Shown here: in pieces, positions 19,253 to 28,500 of the stretch
Position numbering within the stretch: position 1 is the first letter of the stretch
How the letters are laid out: the number at the start of each line of letters is the position of its first letter
From: a virus
Strand: one strand, 5' to 3'
Length of the DNA stretch: 36,739 bases
Virus record (IMG/VR): IMGVR_UViG_3300032296_001095
Coordinates: 1 to 36,739 of that record
Notes under the pieces: generated by a model
Seen by the model: the letters and a program-made list of their open reading frames with translations, nothing else
Told to the model about the DNA's origin: nothing
The model's database searches: none
Program-made: the position numbers and the translations under genes

Positions 19253-20023
19253 TTAAATAAAATATGTTAGGGTAAATCGCATGAAGCTATCGTTTGCAAA
19301 ATCTGCATTGGTAATGTTGCTGTCTACTCCAGCATTTGTTACTTCTGCAAGAGCTATCGATGTTGCTCCTGCCACCGTTCTGCCCATCATAAAATCCGCA
19401 AAGGTAATGTTTGAAAAGTAAGCTATGGCAATACCGCCAAAATTAGGTTCGTCTGCCGCAACTGTAAACGGCAGTCCAGTAATTGTTGCGGTGCCCGTTG
19501 ATGAACCTTTGCTCGTTAGTGCAACATAACCAACACACGTTACTTGTCGTCCAATTCTGACGTATTTGCTTTGGTCTGTTGTATTTGAATAAGTAATTCC
19601 AGTCGACGCGCCTCCGAACGCAATTCCGACTGTCCAACTCCCTTCTTCGTAATCATCCAGCGTATTCGCATTTGTGCTGGCCGACTGCGTGGCGGGAAAG
19701 GTGACGCCCGCGCCAGATGCGGATGGCGTGGCGTTGCCGACGCTGATTGTTGAAGCAAAAGTCTGTGCGCCCGTAAACGATTGGGCAGCGTCGGTTCTCG
19801 CCGCCGTAAAGTTGGCATCAGGAACTGTCATTACGCGGGTAGCCGCTGCTGCAGGCCCAGCAACTTGAAGCACTCCGCTAGTTGCATTTGACTGAATTTG
19901 TTTTGGTCTCAAATCATTATTTGCAACCTTTACCGTTGCGCCGCTTTGAACAATTGGCAGCACTTCAGTACCCGCAAGCGGGGTGCTGGCGCCAGTAAGT
20001 TGTGAAATCTTTTTATCGGCCAT
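19253..20023 (-). CDS. Fibre-like structural protein, copy 2
   Basis: This 256-aa beta-rich protein shares its N-terminal 40-residue module (MADKKISQLTGAS, then TEVLPIVQSG) with the fibre-like protein at 7639-8421. The middle is Ala/Thr-rich shaft-like sequence. From about residue 120 it carries the LDDYEEGSWTV motif that opens a widespread C-terminal domain of phage fibres. The codon usage is more AT-rich than that of the head genes. It follows the tailspike and a chaperone-like gene, so it is probably an exposed receptor-binding or accessory fibre. Confidence 0.75.
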   Translation of the reverse strand: MADKKISQLTGASTPLAGTEVLPIVQSGATVKVANNDLRPKQIQSNATSGVLQVAGPAAAATRVMTVPDANFTAARTDAAQSFTGAQTFASTISVGNATPSASGAGVTFPATQSASTNANTLDDYEEGSWTVGIAFGGASTGITYSNTTDQSKYVRIGRQVTCVGYVALTSKGSSTGTATITGLPFTVAADEPNFGGIAIAYFSNITFADFMMGRTVAGATSIALAEVTNAGVDSNITNADFANDSFMRFTLTYFI

Positions 20024-20039
20024 GATTCAATTTCCTGTT

Positions 20040-20246
20040 TTAGGGGTTAGCCGGAAATACAACGTCAAACCAATGCTCTACATTAGCCGGAATGTTATGC
20101 GGCAGATCGCGCAATTTTTGCCGATATGCAGCCCAAGCCGCTTTGCTTTCAGCAGACAACGGGCTATCCGCGATTTGCGTCCAATCGCTTTGCAAAAGCA
20201 ACTGGTTTCGTTGATGTCTAACTTCTAACAAGTTCGATGCGTCCAC
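20040..20246 (-). CDS. Tail assembly chaperone-like protein
   Basis: This 68-aa protein starts at GTG and contains LLQSDWTQIADSPLSAESK followed by WAAYRQKLRDLP. That is the pattern of the small phage tail (fibre) assembly chaperones next to fibre genes of many proteobacterial phages. It lies between the tailspike and the second fibre, as expected for a protein helping one of them fold or attach. AGGA lies seven bases upstream. Confidence 0.75.
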   Translation of the reverse strand: MDASNLLEVRHQRNQLLLQSDWTQIADSPLSAESKAAWAAYRQKLRDLPHNIPANVEHWFDVVFPANP

Positions 20247-20258
20247 GATTTATTCCTA

Positions 20259-22478
20259 TCATTGACCCATGCGGATATCACAACCGAATATGCCAACGCG
20301 CTGTTGCGCCGTGTCGGCGTTATTAGCAACGGCTAGAGCTAAACCAACTTCGGTCTGACCAGACACAACCAGAAATGCAGAGCCCACCAGCGTTCCGTCA
20401 TAATACCAATCCCAGTTGGTTCCGTTAGTGCTAGTAACTCGCAATAAGTGAAGGATCGTGCTGCTGATGGTAGTGTTTAAGTTAACGACAACAGGGGTTC
20501 CAAAGCTGTTGCAAACAATTCCCTTGAGGGCGTTTCCATCGATTCTGAACCCGACGGCATTGTCAGTCGGATCGCCGACCGCTCCAACTTTGGACATTAA
20601 AATCCAAGTCTTGCCGTTTGCAGTTCCGGTGTTGATATTGCTGATGTAAAAATCGGCAACAAAAGTCTTCGTCCAATCCATAAAGGTTTGGCCGTTGCCA
20701 ATGCTTAAAGCCATGCTGGCCGTTGATGCAAATGCGGTGCTGCTTGCGGTAGCGCCGGTGTTCAACAGCGTGCCGATGCCTTGAGCGGTAACTGACCCGG
20801 TTCCAGCAACAGAGGTGGTAAACACTCCCAACGATACGGGGACATTGACTGATCGAACTATCGTCGGCTGAAAGTTGATAATTTGATTGAAAATGTTTGT
20901 GTTGGCGCCAGACAGATAAAAATTGGTCGGCTTATTGGCAAAGGTGTCTGTTTCGCTATAACCGCCTAAATTAAATCCAATTGATCCTAAATAAACTTGC
21001 GAAACATTTGCGCTGTTATCAAATTTAAGAAGCTGGCCGGTTGGCGATGCGTTCAAATTATTTGCATCAATCGTCAAGCCATAAGCATACTTGACGCGAA
21101 TCGGCACATAGTCTTCAGTCGCTCCTGCGGTCTTTCCGTTAAAGTAATTTCCTCGAATGTCTACGCCTTTAATGTAGGAGCTTGATCCAATATAAATATC
21201 GTAATATGTTCCGGCGCCGCCGGCAGTCGTGTTTTCTTCAAAATAGTTTCCATGAATGGCTAACGCACCGCCGCCAATGTTTACTCGAATGCCGCCCGCG
21301 TAGCACGACTCTATCGTGTTGCCGACAAATGACAAACCATTTAGATAGTTGCCTTCTATGGCAGGGGCAAACAACACTTCAAAAGTGCAGCCAAAGCAAC
21401 CACCGCCGTTCCAATTGGTGATGATGGTCTCTTCGTTGTAGATGCCGTAATTCGAGGCATTGAATACGCAATTCGTAAATACAACAATGATGGAAGCGCG
21501 GATGCGCACACAGCCTTTAGTTTTGCTGCTAAAGCCCCAGCCTTCAAACACCACGTTGATGTAGTTGGCGCGGCTCATGCCGTTCATGTCAAAGCCCCAG
21601 CCATCTCCGTTGTTGCCGAGGATTGCCATATCCCTAATTTGGCACCAATTCGCAGAAGTGGTCGGTGGGTTGTTGGCAGATACGAAGCCGCTTTGTCCCG
21701 GCGTAACCTGATACACGTTACTCGCGCGCGATCCGTCGCCATAAAAACTGAACGCCAGGCCGGCAGGGATCGTGATTGCGCTGGTAATTCTGTACGATCC
21801 TTTCGGGAAGTACAGCGATTGACCATAGGCCAATTGGTTAACAGCAGCCTGAATCGCGGCAGTATCATCCGCTATAAAATCGCCAACTGCGCCGAAATCT
21901 TTAACGCTCACCACATCGCGCAACTTCGAGGTCACGCTGCGAGGCACGGCGCCGGCACCTGCCTGGATGAACACATCAAGCGAGGAATCTACCCCAACCG
22001 TCGTAGTCGGCTGACCGTTCGCGTCAAACGACAGGAACTTGTTTGCTCGAGTAGAGACGGTCGGAATCTGCGACAAGACAGAGGCGTCTGTAGCCGGATA
22101 CTTCAGCGATCGACCCGCCTCTTCCTCGAGCTGCTGTATCAGCATCGTTGCCTTGTCGAGTGCGTTCTCAAGCGACTCGGCTGGGAGCCGATCATTCGGC
22201 AGCAGGTCGGTTACTTGGGTCGCCGGCGCGTTACGCAGGATGGTCAGGGTCGTGCCGGCCGGTGGGGCCACAATCATCGTGACCGAACCGCCAGCCTCGT
22301 TCCCCGCCCCGGTCACCGTGTAGTTGGTGCCGAGGAGCTGGGTCGTCTCAACCCCACCCGACGAGCGCAGGATGACCAAGAGATCGGCGTTCAGCAGGAA
22401 ATAGAAAGGTACGGCAAAGACGGTGGTCACACCGTTGCCGCTGTACTGGGCCTTGGTTGTGGTCGATGAAACTGTCAT
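20259..22478 (-). CDS. Beta-helix tailspike with T7-fibre-like N-terminus
   Basis: This 739-aa protein has three parts. Residues 1-150 form a T7 tail-fibre-like attachment domain (FAVPFYFLLNADLLVIL, LPNDRLPAESLENALDKA). From about 185 there is a pectate-lyase-type beta-helix entered by SVKDFGAVGDFIADDTAAIQ, with Asn/Gly-rich turns to about 490. The C-terminal 180 residues are beta-rich and lectin- or LamG-like (KTWILMSKVG). This matches podophage tailspikes that bind and often cleave capsular or O-antigen polysaccharide. The catalytic residues cannot be identified by eye. It is separated from the giant protein gene by about 60 bases with GAGG upstream. Confidence 0.88.
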   Translation of the reverse strand: MTVSSTTTKAQYSGNGVTTVFAVPFYFLLNADLLVILRSSGGVETTQLLGTNYTVTGAGNEAGGSVTMIVAPPAGTTLTILRNAPATQVTDLLPNDRLPAESLENALDKATMLIQQLEEEAGRSLKYPATDASVLSQIPTVSTRANKFLSFDANGQPTTTVGVDSSLDVFIQAGAGAVPRSVTSKLRDVVSVKDFGAVGDFIADDTAAIQAAVNQLAYGQSLYFPKGSYRITSAITIPAGLAFSFYGDGSRASNVYQVTPGQSGFVSANNPPTTSANWCQIRDMAILGNNGDGWGFDMNGMSRANYINVVFEGWGFSSKTKGCVRIRASIIVVFTNCVFNASNYGIYNEETIITNWNGGGCFGCTFEVLFAPAIEGNYLNGLSFVGNTIESCYAGGIRVNIGGGALAIHGNYFEENTTAGGAGTYYDIYIGSSSYIKGVDIRGNYFNGKTAGATEDYVPIRVKYAYGLTIDANNLNASPTGQLLKFDNSANVSQVYLGSIGFNLGGYSETDTFANKPTNFYLSGANTNIFNQIINFQPTIVRSVNVPVSLGVFTTSVAGTGSVTAQGIGTLLNTGATASSTAFASTASMALSIGNGQTFMDWTKTFVADFYISNINTGTANGKTWILMSKVGAVGDPTDNAVGFRIDGNALKGIVCNSFGTPVVVNLNTTISSTILHLLRVTSTNGTNWDWYYDGTLVGSAFLVVSGQTEVGLALAVANNADTAQQRVGIFGCDIRMGQ

Positions 22479-22540
22479 ATGTCAATCCTCATTCTACAGT
22501 TTCTGACGGCGAGCGCAAAACGTATCCCAGCCACGGCCTA

Positions 22541-25500
22541 TTACTCTTTCGGGGAGCCATAAAGCAGCTCATACATGGCCTGTTGCGGGGACTCTGGGTT
22601 GGCCTCGTCGTTCAAAACGTCCATTGTGTATTCGCCACTAATCCTAATCTGCCGTGTCGGAAGGCCGAAAATGTAACCGCTGGCATCCAGCAAATCCCAC
22701 GCGACATCGTTGAACTCTTTGTTCCCGGTAACAACGTCTGGAACCGCAACGAACGTCGTCCGCGCAACTTGCTCTATTGCTCCAGCCACCGGAGACAGTC
22801 TCCAGTTTGGCTGGTACTTCATCTCACCCTCACCACTTAATTTTATCATAGAGGCTTCGATCATCCCGGCACCCTCCTTCAGGATCGGGATTGTCGCGAG
22901 CGGATAGAGCAACATCTTTCTAATCGCCCACCAAACTTCATCCTCATCTTCCTCCGGCCCTCGGCCCGCCAGGATTTCGCCCATTACCGCTGGCATGATG
23001 ACAAGCGCCAGCATACGGGCGACCGCCCTAGGCATATCCTTCACCTTTCGGGTCGTACCGGCCACATCCCGCAGACGCGCATAAAGTACTGAGAATGGGG
23101 TGTAGTACATCGTGAGCAATTTCATCAACTCGTTATCGCGCTGCACCGCGGCGAGGTCTTTAGTACCAGCCGCGCCCTGCGACAGACGCACCGCCCGGTC
23201 GCCGGCACGGATTGCGTCTTCCTCATTCAGCCCTTCGGCAAGAGCCTGACGGTATGCCCCAAGCCAGGTCGGGATTGTGACCTGCCGATCAGCCATCGCG
23301 GTAAGGAAGAACGCAGACTTTCGGATCGTCGCAAGGGGGCCGTTTTCGCCACGCAACTTCCGCAGGTTGTCTCGCACATCGCGATCAATCGTGTCGGTAC
23401 GGAACCTCATCTCACCGGATCGCTCGTAAACGAACTGCTCAAGCGTTTCACGGTGAGTTGAGAACGGCCCGAATCTGTTGTAATCAATCAATGCCTGGGT
23501 AAAGAACCGTGGCTTCACCAAATCGAGCGCAGGGCCGATGCCGGCGAACTGGGCCATCATGGTCGTAATCTTCCAGCCCATCGTCACAATCGCCATGTTT
23601 GTGCGGAACTGCATGATCGCTCGAGAAATCACATTGCCAGAATGGAGCGTATCGGCACGGTCAGAAACCAGCACCTGCATCCATTTGTTGAACTCCCGAT
23701 AACGCGCCTCGCCCAACTTGTCGATCATTACTTCCTTGATCTCCTCATCCTTGAGAAGCTTGTTGAGCGAGAAGATAGCCTCGCGGTGCGAAATGTCTTT
23801 AATGACCTTCGAGAGGTGGCTGGTCAGTACCTGCTCGTAGTCAAGGCGCACAGCCGCCTTCAGATTTTCGACACGCTGCTTGGTGTAGCCGCGATCTGTC
23901 CGTGCGCGACCATATGCATTTGCCATGAACTGCCCGACAGATTCGACCGCCTCAACCTGTTTATCGCCAACGGCCGAAAGCTTCGGGTCATACGCTAGCG
24001 GGAAGTAGCCGCCGGCATAGTCGCCAAACGCCGTCTGCACCACACGCGCCTCAACCTTCGGAGGAGCCACGCCAGAGGTACGCTCCTCGAGCGCCTTGAT
24101 TTCAGGCCAAAGGGAATTAACCGTATCCCAGATGCCCTGCACATAATCCCAATCGGCCTTCGTCAGGTTTTGCAACGCAGCATTGATTGTCGCGTCGCTC
24201 CAACCGTAACCGTCTAATAGGCGTTGATAGTTGCTGTTATTGCCGACATTGAGCGCCATCGAGATCAACGTGTATCGCGTGACCGGCCCATCAACACCAA
24301 GCAGCGTCACATCGAACCGATCCTCAAGCGTGTTCTTCCAATCAGCCGGCAACGCTTCGGTAAGGTCTTGAATTTTCTTCGTGACCATCGCGTGGAGCTC
24401 GTACTCTTTCGTCTGCGCGTCGTTAGCCAGGTCGAATATGTATCGAGCCCACGGGCCTTCGATCTTGCCGCCATCGAGCCATTCGATCATCTGCTCGACC
24501 TTGATCAGCGCAGCATCAAAATTACGCCACGCGCGGGCTCCTCGTGCCTTCAGCGGCTCACCGACTGTATTCGGAATACCGAGCTCGCCGGTAGACCTCA
24601 ATCGATCAGAAGAATTCGCCGCCGCAATGAGCTCATCCTTAACTGACTGGAACTCAATTGCAGCAGCCTTCCGCAGAAGCTTGTCCTTCATCCGAGCAAG
24701 GTGCTCAATGTTACGCACGGTGTCGTAGACCGCCCGCAATTCATCGACTGAGGCATTCTTGTAATTGACTAACTTAGCGTCGTCGAGCAGCTGATCCGGT
24801 ACGTTGACGATCAGGCCGAGCTGGGCTTGCTGCTCGGCAAAATCCAATAGCGACTGACGGCGAGTCAGGATTGCGCGTGGAACCTTGCGGAACTCGTACT
24901 TCTCCAGAATGGAATCAATCTGGTCGAGATAGCCGCCGCCGACCTTGGCGAGGCGTTCGCGGGTAGATTTCTTATCAAACTTGTTCGCGTAGTTGTAGAT
25001 CGTGTCGAGCTCTTTCGATGCCTGACGCGCCTCCAAATACATATAGTGATTCAGTAGTTCGCGCTGCTTTTCAATAGCGGCCCGCTGGTAATCCTTGCGA
25101 CGGATTGCGTCAAACGCAGCCTTCGATGCGCGGCGCTCTGCGAGCAAGTATTGATTCGGCCGAATGTCTCGGGCTTGCATCTGACCAATACGGCCAGCCG
25201 CCACTCGACGGAATGAGCCAGGATCGGCAATCGCCGCCGAGATCATCTCCATCCCCATTTGCGCTTCCATGCGCTCGCCGCGACGCTCTGCCGCACGGAT
25301 CATGCCAACCTGTCGCTGCAGCCTACGGATTGCCAGCAGTTCCGTCTCAATAACTTTGGCCCGCTGACTGTTATGCACAGCCGCCATCGCCTCATCAGCG
25401 ATCGAACCATCTATCCGCATATCACCGTACTGCGCCGACATCCGGCTTGCAGTCTCGGCCTCGATAAATTCCTTGCGAGGTCGGAGGTTGATCAGCGCCG

Positions 25501-28500
25501 TCATCAGTTCGGTGCCGCTCTCAAAGCCGAGCATCTCTGCCGCAACCTCAAGACTGGTGCCTTCATCCTTTGAGAAAATTTTGCGGAGCCCACGCGGCAT
25601 CCGCTTCAAGTACTCAGCGCCAAAACGGTTTTCCACCAGCTTGCGCGAAAGCTTGATCGGAACGCCATTCGGCATTTTGCCTTCGATTAGGATTGCTGCA
25701 GCACGGTACGGAAGCGAGGCATCGACCTCTGCGGTCACCTCGGCCATTACTTCCTTGCGGCGCTCCTTCCACCACTTCTCACGCTCGCGTTGGTACTCGC
25801 GCATGAGCTGGTTCTGCACCGTCTCTTTCGCTTTCCCTACCGCAGCCTCTGCCGCTCGCTTGTACGCTTCAAACTCGGCCTCTGTCATGCCGGCATCTTC
25901 TGCCGTGGCAAAGACAGACTGCACATCGAGCTCGGCGTTAGCAGCCTCAATCTCAGCGTCCGTTGCATAGATGCGGTCAAACACGCCACGAACATCGTCA
26001 TTCATTCTGACGTTGAGATTGGTCAGGGTGTTATAGACCAGCGTCATCCATGCGCGAACACGCTGGAAAATGGAGCGCAGCGCCGTGCTCGGCGCCTTGC
26101 CTTCCATCAGGTAGGCTTCGTTCGCCCGAGCAAACTGCTCATGCTGTTTGACGCCGATCTCTGCGCGAGACTTGACGCCAAACCACTTCATCAAGGTTTC
26201 AGCGTCTGCCTTAATCTGCGGGCTAGCGTCCGGCCTGTCGGCCAAATCCAGCAACACTTCAAGATAGAAGTGGCCGGTTTCGTGGATAAAGGTAGAAAGG
26301 TCAGCCTTCTCTAAAAGACCAATCTTTACGCGACGGTCTGCGCCGAACTGGATGTAGCCGCGCTTTTCATCTGGGGCGACTGCCTGGAAGAAAGTTCCCG
26401 GCGCTCCTTCAGCACCGACGCCAGCCGCCGGTACGCCTCCTGCTCCTGCGAAACGACGGGCTCCATCGCTGAATCCATAGCTTTGCGTTCCGGTGCCGAG
26501 GTGGTTGAAGAGTTGTTGCTCAAAGAACCAGATGACGGACTGGGCTTGGTACGGCTTAATCCCGACTTGTTCTGCTGCCGCATTGAATATCTCCTTAATC
26601 ACCCGACGCTGTGGCTCTGTCGGAGCGTCAACAATAGTACCACCCTCATCGAGCATTTGTCCAAAGTACCGATTAAAGGTACGGGTGGCCCACATATCGA
26701 TCGTCAGCTCGTAGATGCCGTTAATGTTTGCGACAAACGGGCCAACCTTCGGGCCGAACGCAAACAGGCCGAGCTTCATATCGTCGGCCTTGCCATCTAC
26801 GCCGGGGCCAAGATTGCCCCACTTCTTTCGAGCTTCGTTTAGCTCTTTAACGGTATGCTCGGAGAAAAGCCATTCGACGGTCTTTTCTTCTCCGATGTCT
26901 TTGACCATTGCATTGAGCATATCGAGCTGCTTTTTCTTGTTTGCAGATCGAAGACCGCCAGCCCACAGTTTCCCGTTTTTCGGGTTTTTCCCTGGGATGG
27001 TTCCAGTCTTTTCGTAGTGCTCAAATGCCTCGGCCGTAATTTGCCAGTTCAAATTGGCAAGTGTGCCGGGGGACAAGATCGCGGCCATGACCGAAAACAG
27101 TTGCCGCTTTGTTTCGCTTTCAAGTGAAGGAATAATCCGCTGCGTAATTGAGAATGCAGACTGGATGTCTTCCTCGTACCAATCCAAACCAGATTTCGCC
27201 TGACCCATCTGGTATCGGAGTTCTGCCACCAACTGAGCAATCGCCCGCTGCTGTTCTGCCGGATCGCTCCAGTCACGCTTGCCGGTGATGCGGTCGAAAA
27301 ACGCCCCGACCTGCCGGATGTCCATCCGTTGATTGCCGGTGAGTTGCGGCCCATTGCGAATATCTATCGCAGTCGTTTCCGTAGCGGCGTCTGGAAGCTG
27401 AACATTTGAATCCGGCTCTTTCGCCTTGCGTTGCTCAAACTGCATCGCCGGCGTTTCCATGCCTTCCGAGGCTTTTCTAATCAGCGCCTTGATCGTTGCG
27501 TTGTCGGTTGTCTGAATGTCGATGCCCTGCTGCCCGAGGAACTCCTCGAGCCCCATCAGCGCATCAGCCAACTCCTGCAGACTGCCGCGCTCTTTCCCAG
27601 GCTGATACACCGGCTGCCCACGGAACTCGAGATCGAGCGCCTCCAAAAAGGTGACCTCGGTATCGCCAACGTCGTAGCCGGCCTCAAGCGCAATCTCTCG
27701 GGCCTGGTCATAAGTCATGCCATTGTCAGATACCAGCGCCCTCTCGCCCGGCTTGCGGTTGTCGCGATCCCAGAGCTTTGCGTCACGCGCCGAGAGCTCG
27801 CCCCCCAAATCCTGCAACCCACCGCGCTCCCGCAGAAACTGGGTCAGCGACTTGCCGAACATCTCTTTAGCGGTTGGAATTTCCCCAGCCCGCAGACGGT
27901 CGATCAGCGGGTCAAGGACGGTATCTATCCCCGCCTTGGCTTGCAGAACATCCGGCAACGGGATAACGACCTGCAGTCCGTACTGCTCATGCAACTGCAT
28001 GGGATCAAGCCCAGCGCGCTGCGCCAGACTGTTTATAGCCCGCGAGTATAGGGTGGCGTAGTTGTCAGCAGTCTGCCTGTCAAACCGCCCCATAAGCTGT
28101 CCTAGGACGTCCTGCTTGATTTGCTCAATGGTCGGAGCCTCGGCGGGCGGGCCTTCCGTTTCCATGAGCTGCTGAATCTCGGCCTCGATCTCCTTGCGAC
28201 GGCTCTCAAGCGCCTCAACCTCACGCATCGTCAGGTCGCCCTGGAAAAGGCGCACATCCCTCGTCAGCGCCACATGGTGCTCAGTCGGAGCCAGCCGGGT
28301 CGCGTAGTTCTCAATCGGGATGATGACGTCGGTGCCAGTCGCTACAGCCTCGGCATAGTTGGTCGCGCCAACCTCTGCCGCTACCTGCGCGGCATCCGCA
28401 TTCTGGCTTTGCCAGTATTGAGTAAACTGATCGGCCGGAATATAGACATTCTCGACCGGCCCCTGCTCACGGGCGCGGGCCACAAAGTCTTGGAACACTT

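Noticed and set aside
21639-22469. Rightward open frame of 276 codons opposite the tailspike
   Set aside because: Arg-rich shadow of the tailspike N-terminal half with no ribosome site or neighbouring rightward gene.
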